Part shown: piece by piece, positions 26,300-33,451 of the stretch | Layout: every line of letters starts with the position of its first letter | Numbering within the stretch: the first letter of the stretch is position 1 | From: Candidatus Atribacteria bacterium UBA6251 | Lineage (GTDB): Bacteria; Atribacterota; Phoenicimicrobiia; Phoenicimicrobiales; Phoenicimicrobiaceae | DNA length: 42,560 bases | Direction: 5' to 3' | Assembly: GCA_002441285.1 (NCBI GenBank) | Contig: DJVR01000041.1 | Span: forward strand, 1 to 42,560 | Program-made: the position numbers and the translations under genes | Notes under the pieces: model-generated | Databases searched by the model: none | The model's input: the letters and a program-made list of their open reading frames with translations, nothing else | Told to the model about the DNA's origin: nothing

Positions 26300-26438
26300 T
26301 TTTTATTTGTTTTAACTCAACCGAACCTAAATGAGAGATTGTTTTCTTATGATAGGATTAAAAACAGTCTAAAAAAGGGTGGCAACACGAAAGGCTTTTC
26401 GTCCCTTGCGATTTTTATAGGGATGAAAAGCCTTTTTT
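26300..26438 (+). promoter_or_regulatory. Second T-box/terminator module without its own Stem I
   Basis: A second T-box, AGGGTGGCAACACG (26376-26389), precedes a strong terminator: AAAGGCTTTTCGTCCCT (26390-26406) with AGGGATGAAAAGCCTTT (26419-26435), one wobble or mismatch, then Ts. Between terminator 1 and this T-box there are only about 80 bases, room for a Stem III-like hairpin (GTTTT/AAAAC near 26341-26365) but not for a specifier domain. So one tRNA-reading domain is followed by two antiterminator modules. Confidence 0.8.
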
Positions 26439-26530
26439 ATTTAACAAAAAATAGAAAAGCTGCTAATCGATAACAATTAAATAGATTATACTCGAGAAAA
26501 AATAAAAATAAGAAAGGAGGATAATTAATA

Positions 26531-26593
26531 ATGAAAAAAATATTTTTCACAATATTTACGAAAGGATGGTCCCCCACTAGGGGGAGTAATTAA
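26531..26593 (+). CDS. 20-residue upstream ORF before trpB2
   Basis: ATG 26531 has a very strong AAAGGAGG (26513-26520) 10 nt upstream. The peptide is MKKIFFTIF, then TKGWSPTRGGSN, with three Phe and one Trp. The TGG codon is followed at once by a hairpin, TCCCCC-ACTA-GGGGGA (26570-26585), inside the ORF and with no T-run after it. It could be a leader peptide with a translational role for trpB2, or a small protein. There are no tandem Trp codons, so classic attenuation is not supported. Confidence 0.5.
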   Translation: MKKIFFTIFTKGWSPTRGSN

Positions 26594-26657
26594 TTATAAT
26601 TAATAAATGAAAAGAAGTATTTATTACGATAAATAAATGAAAAGAGAGGAGATTATT

Positions 26658-28016
26658 ATGGAAAATATAAAATATATCTTAGATGAAAAGGAAATGCCCC
26701 AATATTGGTACAATATTTTAGCTGATTTACCTGAACCTTTACCTCCAGCATTACATCCAGGGACTAAAGAACCTCTTAAACCAGAGGATTTAGCCCCTTT
26801 ATTCCCAATGGAACTGATCAAACAGGAAGTGAGTACAGAAAGATATATTGAAATTCCAGAAGAAATAAGAGAGATATATCGTTTATGGAGACCAACTACA
26901 CTTTACCGAGCAATTAATCTGGAAAAAGCACTTAAGACTCCAGCTAAGATATATTATAAATATGAAGGTAGTAGTCCACCCGGAAGTCATAAACCTAATA
27001 CAGCTGTCGCTCAAGCTTATTATAATAAAAAAGAAGGAATAAAACGGATTATTACTGAAACCGGCGCAGGACAATGGGGGAGTGCCCTGGCTTTTGCGGG
27101 AGCCTGTTTTGATCTTGAAATAAAGGTATATATGGTGAGAGTAAGTTATGATCAGAAACCTTATCGTCGGGTAATGATGCAGGTATGGGGTGCTGAATGT
27201 ATACCGAGTCCATCAGATCAGACTGAATCTGGTCGAGCAATATTAGCAAGAGAACCCGATTGTCCAGGTAGCTTAGGTTTAGCTATTAGTGAAGCAGTTG
27301 AAGAGGCAGTAAGTAGAGAGGATACCCATTACTCTCTGGGTAGTGTACTTAACCATGTATTATTGCACCAAACAGTAATTGGTTTAGAAGCTAAGAAAGC
27401 CCTGGAAAAAATTGATCAATACCCAGATATTATTGTTGGATGTGTAGGAGGGGGTTCAAATTTTGCAGGAATGTTTTTACCTTTCCTAAAAGATAAGATT
27501 GAAGGTAGACATCCTGATCTGAAAATTATTAATGTTGAACCAGCTAGTTGTCCAACCTTAACTAGAGGACCCTATTGTTATGATTTTGGTGATGAGGCGG
27601 GGTTAACCCCTTTATTAAAGATGTATACCTTAGGACATGGTTTTATCCCTCCCCCGGTTCATGCTGGTGGATTACGCTACCATGGTATGGCACCTATTAT
27701 TTGCCATCTTTTAAGGTTAGGTTTAGTAGAGGCTAGAACTGTTCACCAATTAGAGACTTTTCAAGCTGGTATCGATTTTGCTCGTTGTGAAGGGATTATC
27801 AGTGCACCAGAATCAAATCATGCTATTCGGGTAGCTATTGATGAAGCTATCAAATGTAGAGAGTCAGGAGAAGAAAAAACTATTCTTTTCAATCTTAGTG
27901 GGCATGGTCATGTGGATATGGCAGCTTATCAAGCCTTCTTTGCTGGTAAGCTAAAGAATTACAGGTATCCCCAGAAAAAGATTGAAGAAGCATTACATAA
28001 TTTACCAAAGTTATAA
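26658..28016 (+). CDS. trpB: Tryptophan synthase beta chain, TrpB2 type
   Basis: PLP enzyme joining indole and serine to make tryptophan. 452 aa. The TrpB2 class is shown by the longer N-terminus (PEPLPPALHPGTKEPLKPEDL), and by RPTTLYRA in place of the RPTPL of TrpB1. The PLP Lys is K112 in GSHKPNTA; the phosphate loop is GCVGGGSNFAG; the C-terminal end is SGHGHVDM. No trpA is adjacent, as is common for TrpB2, which can salvage indole or act as a serine-dependent partner. ATG 26658 is chosen over 26637 because GAGAGGAG lies 7 nt before it. Controlled by the Trp T-box leader. Confidence 0.95.
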   Translation: MENIKYILDEKEMPQYWYNILADLPEPLPPALHPGTKEPLKPEDLAPLFPMELIKQEVSTERYIEIPEEIREIYRLWRPTTLYRAINLEKALKTPAKIYYKYEGSSPPGSHKPNTAVAQAYYNKKEGIKRIITETGAGQWGSALAFAGACFDLEIKVYMVRVSYDQKPYRRVMMQVWGAECIPSPSDQTESGRAILAREPDCPGSLGLAISEAVEEAVSREDTHYSLGSVLNHVLLHQTVIGLEAKKALEKIDQYPDIIVGCVGGGSNFAGMFLPFLKDKIEGRHPDLKIINVEPASCPTLTRGPYCYDFGDEAGLTPLLKMYTLGHGFIPPPVHAGGLRYHGMAPIICHLLRLGLVEARTVHQLETFQAGIDFARCEGIISAPESNHAIRVAIDEAIKCRESGEEKTILFNLSGHGHVDMAAYQAFFAGKLKNYRYPQKKIEEALHNLPKL

Positions 28017-28019
28017 AGA

Positions 28020-28052
28020 TTAAGCCACCTGTATATACAGGTGGCTTATAAA
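28020..28052 (+). terminator. Terminator after trpB2
   Basis: AAGCCACCTGTA (28022-28033) and TACAGGTGGCTT (28036-28047) form a perfect 12 bp stem, closing in practice on a small loop, followed by AT-rich sequence without a pure T-run. Confidence 0.75.
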
Positions 28053-28261
28053 TTATTTATTTAAATAGGATTTCATAGTAGTGGTAGAAAAGGTTCTTGT
28101 TAGAGAATGAATTAAAGCACAGATTTATCTTGGGGAAAAATAAGTAGAGATAGTTTTCTTTCTATCCGAAATGGACTTAATCAGATATGAAAGAGGGTAT
28201 GATTTGACAATAATTCAGTGAAAACTTATAATAATGATAACAACAAAACTATTCTATATTG

Positions 28262-28520
28262 GATAAATATTAAGGGGATAGTAGGTGAGATTTTTTTCCA
28301 GAGAGCTGATGGACAGTGCAAATCAGTAAAAAAATTTTACCCAATTCCACCCCTTTTAATTTCTGGAGAAGTGATTAACCAGAAACGTTTAGGTAGCGTT
28401 AAAGATTACCCAACCAAGAATAGAATATTTTAAAATATTCAATTAAAATAGGGTGGCACCACGTGAATAAACTCTCGTCCCTAATAGTAGATAAATTTTA
28501 CTAATTGGCGAGAGTTTTTT
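28262..28520 (+). promoter_or_regulatory. Serine T-box leader upstream of archease-rtcB-serS
   Basis: Basal stem AAGGGG (28272-28277) with CCCCTT (28350-28355). The specifier loop has ATAGTA on the 5' side and CAATTCCA (28342-28349) on the 3' side, so the specifier codon is UCC (28346-28348, Ser) followed by A. Above it GGTGAGATTTTTTT pairs with AAAAAAATTTTACC over 14 bp, and the apical part shows GAGAGCTGATGG and GTGCAAATCAG, classic Stem I sequence. T-box AGGGTGGCACCACG (28450-28463); UGGC matches the GCCA end of the tRNA-Ser at 32523. Terminator: AAACTCTCG (28469-28477) with CGAGAGTTT (28509-28517) and a T-run. Confidence 0.92.
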
Positions 28521-28541
28521 GTTTCTATCTAGGAGAGAAAG

Positions 28542-28967
28542 ATGAAAAACTTCGAAATTATTGAACATACTGCTGATATTGGAATAATAGCTTACGGTAA
28601 GACTAAAGAAGAGGTATTTGTAAATTCAGCAAAAGGTATGTTTTATATTCTTACTGAGGAGGAAGAAACGTGCAAAAATAAATCTTCCTACCAATTTAAA
28701 CTCAGCGCAGATACTCTCGAAGATTTGTTGATATCTTGGTTGAGCGAGCTTCTCTATCTTTTTGAAACTAAATTGGTGATTTTGAATAAATTTGTTCTTG
28801 AAGAATTTTCTGATTATAATCTTATTGCCAGGGTATATGGAGAAAATATTGGTCATAATAATAAGAAAATAAAAAGAGAAATTAAAGCAGTCACCTATCA
28901 TTACTTGGAATTTAAAAAAGATGAAGTAAGCAAACTATGGAGAGCCAGGGTAATTTTTGATATTTAA
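28542..28967 (+). CDS. Archease, activator of RNA ligase RtcB
   Basis: 141 aa. Archease promotes guanylylation and multiple turnover of RtcB. EHTADIGIIAYGKTKEEVFVNSAKGMF is the N-terminal metal-binding region with its conserved His and Asp; WLSELLYLFET and IKAVTYHYLEFKKD (from residue about 118) are typical of the family, and the C-terminal Asp (FDI end) is kept. ATG 28542 has TAGGAGAG upstream. It is the first gene after the serine T-box terminator and lies 53 nt before rtcB, the expected partner. Confidence 0.95.
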   Translation: MKNFEIIEHTADIGIIAYGKTKEEVFVNSAKGMFYILTEEEETCKNKSSYQFKLSADTLEDLLISWLSELLYLFETKLVILNKFVLEEFSDYNLIARVYGENIGHNNKKIKREIKAVTYHYLEFKKDEVSKLWRARVIFDI

Positions 28968-29020
28968 TTTACTGTTGAAAAATAATAAGTGATTGGTAAT
29001 AAGTAAAGGAGGGGAAGGAA

Positions 29021-30478
29021 ATGAAACAATCTTGGGATGGACCTCTAAATAAATTAGACGATTATCGTTGGGAAATTCCTAAAAACTATCTTTCCGGAAT
29101 GAGAGTCCCTGGACTTATTTATGCTTCTTCGAAATTATTAGAACAAATACGAGAAGACCAGGCCCCAGAGCAGGTAGCTAATGTGGCTTTTCTTCCGGGG
29201 ATTGTAGGGCACTCACTGGCTATGCCTGATATTCATTGGGGATATGGTTTTGCGATTGGCGGAGTAGCTGCTACCAATCTGAATAATGGAGTTATCTCCC
29301 CTGGGGGAGTAGGCTTCGATATAAATTGTGGAGTGCGATTAATGAGAACTAATTTGACTTATAAGGAAGTAAAATCCAAGATTGAATTTCTAGTAAATGA
29401 GCTATTCAGGACCATTCCCTCTGGAGTAGGTTCAAAAGGGAGAATAAGAATAAGTTATAATGAGATGAGAAAAGTATTAAAGGAAGGCTCTAAATGGGCT
29501 ATAGAAAATGGTTATGGTTGGGAAGAAGATTCTTTGTTTACGGAAGAGGAAGGATGTATGAAGGAGGCTGATCCTGTTCTGGTTAGTGATCATGCCCTGG
29601 AAAGAGGAAAACCTCAATTGGGTACCCTTGGTTCGGGTAATCATTTTCTGGAGATTCAGGTGGTTGATGAGATATACGATAAAGAGGTGGCCAGGAAGTT
29701 AGGATTAGAAAAAGATCAAATTACAGTGATGATTCATTCTGGTTCAAGAGGTTTGGGACATCAGGTATGCTCTGACTATCTGGTTACTATGCAGAAGGCA
29801 GTAAATAAGTATGGTATTCATTTACCTGATCGACAGTTAGCTTGTGCGCCTATAGATTCTCCGGAGGGTAAAAATTATTATGCTGCAATGTGTTGTGCAG
29901 CAAATTATGCCTGGGCCAATAGACAATGCATTATGCACTGGACTAGAGAAGTATTGGCCAGGGTTTTTCAATCTACTCCTGAACAATTAGGTTTGAAGTT
30001 AATTTACGATGTAGCCCATAATATTGCCAAAATAGAAGAGTTTAATCAAGAAGGAAGAAAAGTAAAATTATGTGTACACCGAAAAGGAGCTACTCGTGCC
30101 TTTCCTCCTTTTCACCCGGATATTCCGGTAGATTATCAAGAGATAGGTCAACCGGTGCTAATTCCGGGAGATATGGGTCGTTTTTCCTATTGTCTGGTAG
30201 GAACTGAGCTAGCCATTAAAGAGACTTTCGGCTCAACCTGTCACGGAGCAGGGAGGATAAAAAGCAGGACTTCAGCGAAAAAGGTTGTAGGAGGAAGAGA
30301 TATCCAGAAGGAATTAAGAGATAAAGGTATAATTGTGAAGGCAGAAAGCAGAGGGACCTTAGCAGAAGAAATGTCTGAAGCCTATAAAGATGTGAGTGAA
30401 GTAGTTGAAGTGATGCACCAGAGCGGGATATCTAAGAAGGTAGTACGAATGAGACCACTGGGAGTTATAAAGGGATAA
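29021..30478 (+). CDS. rtcB: RNA-splicing ligase RtcB
   Basis: GTP- and Mn-dependent ligase joining 2',3'-cyclic phosphate (or 3'-phosphate) and 5'-OH RNA ends, used in tRNA or RNA repair. 485 aa, full length. The metal site begins GFDINCGVRLMRT (D100, C103); HSGSRGLGHQVCSDY, HRKGATRAFPP and DMGRFSYCLVGT follow. The guanylylated His is about residue 408 in STCHGAGR. Short or no intein: the coding frame is continuous. Strong AAAGGAGGGG before ATG 29021. It shares the serine T-box leader with archease and, beyond a dead gene, serS. Confidence 0.97.
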   Translation: MKQSWDGPLNKLDDYRWEIPKNYLSGMRVPGLIYASSKLLEQIREDQAPEQVANVAFLPGIVGHSLAMPDIHWGYGFAIGGVAATNLNNGVISPGGVGFDINCGVRLMRTNLTYKEVKSKIEFLVNELFRTIPSGVGSKGRIRISYNEMRKVLKEGSKWAIENGYGWEEDSLFTEEEGCMKEADPVLVSDHALERGKPQLGTLGSGNHFLEIQVVDEIYDKEVARKLGLEKDQITVMIHSGSRGLGHQVCSDYLVTMQKAVNKYGIHLPDRQLACAPIDSPEGKNYYAAMCCAANYAWANRQCIMHWTREVLARVFQSTPEQLGLKLIYDVAHNIAKIEEFNQEGRKVKLCVHRKGATRAFPPFHPDIPVDYQEIGQPVLIPGDMGRFSYCLVGTELAIKETFGSTCHGAGRIKSRTSAKKVVGGRDIQKELRDKGIIVKAESRGTLAEEMSEAYKDVSEVVEVMHQSGISKKVVRMRPLGVIKG

Positions 30479-30504
30479 AAATTTAGTTAGTTTGCGAACT
30501 AAAC

Positions 30505-30984
30505 AGTAATGAGTAATAAGTAATTACTAATAAGTAGTAAAAAAGCGATTAAGAATAGAGAGAAAGTAGTTAGTATTATGAGCAAGGAAATAAGAAATCA
30601 TAGAGATTTGGAAGTTTGGAAGAAAAGTATGGGTTTGTTCGGTAATATTTACAAAATTACTGAAGTTTTGCCAACAAAAAACTTATAGTTTAACGAATCA
30701 AATAAGAAGATGAGCAGTATCTGTCCCTTCAAATATTGCTGAAGGTGCTGCCAAAAATTGCAAAAAAGAATTTATTCAATTTTTATATCTAGCTTTAGGA
30801 TCATTATCTGAACTTGAGACAAAAATTATTATTGCACACAGACTAAAATATTTGAATAACTTAAATATTTTATTAGAAAGCTTTAAATTTATAGGAAAAT
30901 TAATAAATGGATTAATATGTTATATAAAAAATAATTTAAAATTATAATTTTTCTTATTACTAACTACTCATCTTACTCATTACT
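30505..30984. repeat. Inverted repeats flanking the four-helix-bundle pseudogene
   Basis: AGTAATGAGTAA (30505-30516) and TTACTCATTACT (30973-30984) are a perfect 12 bp inverted pair enclosing the IVS-type gene; looser GTAGT/ACTAC units lie just inside. Such flanks suggest the gene and its arms form one insertable unit. A further small palindrome, TTAGTT-TGCG-AACTAA, lies at 30487-30502. Confidence 0.55.
30578..30947 (+). pseudogene. Broken four-helix-bundle protein (23S rRNA IVS type)
   Basis: From ATG 30578 the frame reads MSKEIRNHRDLEVWKKSMGL, the standard opening of the S23/IVS four-helix-bundle family, and runs to a TAG at about 30688. The rest continues in another frame: SLTNQIRR, a TGA stop, AVSVPSNIAEGA, then KKEFIQFLYLALGSLSELETK through to TAA 30945-30947. 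So there is one frameshift (near 30685) and one in-frame stop where the family has a sense codon. TGA also ends intact genes here, so recoding is not likely. The gene sits between rtcB and serS and is flanked by inverted repeats. Confidence 0.85.
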
Positions 30985-31009
30985 ATACTTTAAAAGAAGG
31001 AGAAAAAAT

Positions 31010-32281
31010 ATGTTAGATTTAAAATTTATTCGTTCTAATCCGGAAAAAGTAAAAGAGGCTTTAAATAAAAGAAGAGAAAAGATTAATTTAGAGGAAGTTT
31101 TACAGATAGATCAAGAAAGAAGAGAGTTAATTGTGGAAGCGGGTAATTTGAAGGAAACTAGAAACAAGGTAAGCGAAGAGATTGGAAGATTAAAAAAAGA
31201 AAAAAAAGATGCCCAGGAAAAGATTTTAGCGATGAGAGAGGTGTCCGATAAAATTAAAGAACTGGATAATCAGATAAAAGAAGTAGAAGAAAAAATTAAT
31301 CAAATTTTACTGGGAATACCTAATCTGCCTCACGAAAGTGTACCGGTAGGAGAAGATGAGACAGGCAATAAAGAAGTTAGAAAATGGGGTAATCCAAGAG
31401 AATTCGATTTTACTCCTTTGCCACATTGGGACCTTGGAGAGGCTCTGGATATCCTGGATTTCGAAAGAGGGGCTAAGGTTGCCTCTGCTCGTTTTACTGT
31501 TTTAAAAGGAATGGGTGCTAGATTAGAAAGAGCTATCATTAATTTTATGCTAGATTTACATACCAAAGAACATAATTATAAAGAGATCTTTCCTCCCTTT
31601 TTAGTAAATGTAGCTACTATGACTGGTACCGGTCAGTTACCCAAATTTGAAGGTGATTTATTTAAATGTGAAAATGAGCTCTATCTGGTGCCTACCGCAG
31701 AAGTACCATTGACCAATTTACATCAACAGGAAATTTTAAAGGAAGAGGAATTGCCCCTTTATTATACTGCTTATACTGCCTGTTTTCGTAAGGAAGCTGG
31801 TTCTTATGGGCAGGATGTGCGAGGCTTGATCAGGCAACATCAATTTAATAAAGTAGAGCTGGTAAAGATTTGTCGACCTGAAGACTCCTATCAGGAACTA
31901 GAAACTCTCACTCAAAACGCTGAGGAAGTCTTAAAAAGATTAGAATTACCCTATCGAGTAATAGTACTTTGTACTGGAGATATGGGGTTTTCTTCTGCTA
32001 AGACCTATGATATTGAAGTATGGCTACCAGCTCAAGGAAGATACAGAGAGATTTCTTCCTGTAGTAATTGTGAAGATTTTCAAGCTAGAAGAGCGATGAT
32101 CAGGTATCGTTCAAAAGATAAAGAAAAAGTAAATTTTGTGCATACTTTAAATGGCTCTGGTCTGGCAGTAGGCAGGACTTTAGTGGCTATATTAGAAAAT
32201 TATCAAGAGAAAGATGGAAGTGTGCTTATTCCTGATGCCCTTCGTCCTTATATGGGAGGAATTGAAAAGATAACTCGCTAA
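31010..32281 (+). CDS. serS: Seryl-tRNA synthetase
   Basis: Class II synthetase charging tRNA-Ser. 423 aa, complete. MLDLKFIRSNPEKVKEALNKR opens the N-terminal domain, whose long charged coiled coil (about 27-100) grips the variable arm of tRNA-Ser. Motif 2 is FRKEAGSYGQDVRGLIRQHQ region; motif 3 is LNGSGLAVGRTLVAILENYQ, then IPDALRPYMGG. GAAGGAG precedes ATG 31010. No T-box or clear promoter lies directly upstream, so the serine T-box at 28262-28520 may serve the whole archease-rtcB-serS stretch. tRNA-Ser lies 241 nt downstream. Confidence 0.97.
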   Translation: MLDLKFIRSNPEKVKEALNKRREKINLEEVLQIDQERRELIVEAGNLKETRNKVSEEIGRLKKEKKDAQEKILAMREVSDKIKELDNQIKEVEEKINQILLGIPNLPHESVPVGEDETGNKEVRKWGNPREFDFTPLPHWDLGEALDILDFERGAKVASARFTVLKGMGARLERAIINFMLDLHTKEHNYKEIFPPFLVNVATMTGTGQLPKFEGDLFKCENELYLVPTAEVPLTNLHQQEILKEEELPLYYTAYTACFRKEAGSYGQDVRGLIRQHQFNKVELVKICRPEDSYQELETLTQNAEEVLKRLELPYRVIVLCTGDMGFSSAKTYDIEVWLPAQGRYREISSCSNCEDFQARRAMIRYRSKDKEKVNFVHTLNGSGLAVGRTLVAILENYQEKDGSVLIPDALRPYMGGIEKITR

Positions 32282-32466
32282 CTCAGAATCGTAAACCGAG
32301 CGTTTTACCTATCTACATAAGTGTAAGGATTTGATTTATCGAACCTGCTAAAAAAATACCAACGGACCAAAATAGATAAATCTGCCTTAGACTGATAAGA
32401 AAATTTTTTTATTTGTATTCCCTCGATCTTTGAGGGTTAAGATAGAGTAAGGGTAATGATTTCTAC

Positions 32467-32496
32467 TTGACCAATTAGATATTGAGATGTTATTCT
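32467..32496 (+). promoter_or_regulatory. Promoter of tRNA-Ser
   Basis: TTGACC (32467-32472), 18 bp, TATTCT (32491-32496). The predicted start, near 32503, lies about 20 nt before the mature tRNA, a usual distance. Confidence 0.5.
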
Positions 32497-32522
32497 TTAT
32501 AGGTAAATATTATCATATTTCG

Positions 32523-32610
<88 letters not shown>

Positions 32611-32737
32611 AAATTATAGTACTTCATCTTTATGGCTAATTACAAAACTTAAATAGGTTTAAAAATTGTATAATTTAGAATATTAAATTATCTGAAAACG
32701 GTTTGTTTTTATTTTTTAATTGAAAAATAAGTTTTTG

Positions 32738-32766
32738 TTGACAGAGATTAAATTTTATGGTAGAAA
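32738..32766 (+). promoter_or_regulatory. Promoter of the aro operon leader
   Basis: Perfect TTGACA (32738-32743), 17 bp, TAGAAA (32761-32766, 4/6). Transcription would start near 32774, just before the leader peptide ribosome site. The region 32611-32737 between the tRNA and this promoter holds only AT-rich sequence, with one more TATAAT at 32669-32674. Confidence 0.55.
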
Positions 32767-32800
32767 TAAAGAAATAAAAATTTGTGAAGGATGTAAAAAG

Positions 32801-32893
32801 ATGCTAAGGAAACAGAGCCAAGAAATGAATTACTATTTTAACTTCTATTATTATTTCTATTTTATTGGCGATGTTTATGCCTTAGTATCATAA
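32801..32893 (+). CDS. Tyr/Phe-rich leader peptide of the aro operon
   Basis: 30 codons from ATG 32801 (AAGGA 9 nt upstream) to TAA 32891-32893. Residues 9-21 read MNYYFNFYYYFYF: six Tyr and four Phe in the eleven positions from codon 11 to codon 21 (32831-32863), with one more Tyr at 26. The remainder, IGDVYALVS, is encoded by the first strand of the attenuator hairpins. A ribosome short of charged tRNA-Tyr or tRNA-Phe would stall in this run. The following genes make chorismate, Tyr and Phe, which is the expected target. Confidence 0.88.
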   Translation: MLRKQSQEMNYYFNFYYYFYFIGDVYALVS

Positions 32894-33008
32894 TCTAATC
32901 GCCTAAAACGAGATACCATAGGCATAAACATCAAAGATGCCTATGGTATCTTTATATATAAACATATAAAGGACTATAGGTTTTTATATACCTATAGTCC
33001 TTTTTTTT
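32870..33008 (+). terminator. Ribosome-mediated attenuator of the aro operon
   Basis: Five segments pair in turn. 1 (32870-32889) with 2 (32912-32932): 13 perfect bp, GATGTTTATGCCT with AGGCATAAACATC, plus 5 more (GTATC/GATAC). 2 with 3 (32936-32950): 14 perfect bp, GATACCATAGGCAT with ATGCCTATGGTATC. 3 with 4: CCTATGGT with the ACTATAGG of segment 4 (one G-U), extended by TTTATAT/ATATAAA. 4 with 5: AAAGGACTATAGGT (32968-32981) with ACCTATAGTCCTTT (32990-33003), then eight Ts: the terminator. Stalling before segment 1 allows 1:2 and 3:4 (read-through); full translation masks 1 and allows 2:3 and 4:5 (stop). Confidence 0.9.
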
Positions 33009-33057
33009 ATAACTGTCGGGTACGAGTAATAATAAAATCAAAAAAGAGGTGAGAAAT

Positions 33058-33423
33058 ATGCTGGTAAGGGGAATAAGGGGAGCGATTACTGTAGATGCAA
33101 ATAATAAAGAAAGCATTCTATCCGGAGCCAAGGAATTATTGTTAACTTTACAAAAAGAAAATGATTTTAATCCTACCGATATAGTTAGTATCTTTTTTAG
33201 TGTAACTCCCGATTTAAATGCTGCTTTTCCTGCCGCTGCTGCCCGAGAATTGGGCTGGGATAAAGTTCCTCTTTTTGATCTGCAAGAAATTCCGGTACCA
33301 AAAAGTTTAGCCAGGTGTATTCGAATATTAATCCAGATTAACTGTTATAAAAGTCAGGAAGAAATAAAACATTGTTATCTTAAAGGGGCAGAAATATTAA
33401 GAAAAGATCTTATAAAGAAATAA
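33058..33423 (+). CDS. aroH: Chorismate mutase, AroH type
   Basis: Converts chorismate to prephenate, the common precursor of Tyr and Phe. 121 aa, the size of Bacillus AroH. MLVRGIRGAITVDANNKESI is the family opening, with the active-site Arg7; FSVTPDLNAAFPAAAARELGW and CIRILIQIN hold further active-site residues. ATG 33058 is chosen over GTG 33049 because the AGAGGTG ribosome site overlaps the latter. First structural gene after the attenuator. A monofunctional mutase fits the separate tyrA and pheA at the end of the operon. Confidence 0.95.
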   Translation: MLVRGIRGAITVDANNKESILSGAKELLLTLQKENDFNPTDIVSIFFSVTPDLNAAFPAAAARELGWDKVPLFDLQEIPVPKSLARCIRILIQINCYKSQEEIKHCYLKGAEILRKDLIKK

Positions 33424-33451
33424 TTTTAATTTTAAGGAGGGTGATTTTTTA

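Noticed and set aside
28218..28433. 71-codon ORF on the plus strand before archease
   Set aside because: It lies across Stem I of the serine T-box, has no good ribosome site, and its sequence is explained by the RNA structure.
30578..30947. TGA read as a sense codon in the four-helix-bundle gene
   Set aside because: A separate frameshift is also present, and TGA ends intact genes such as rarA and aroB, so decay is the simpler explanation.
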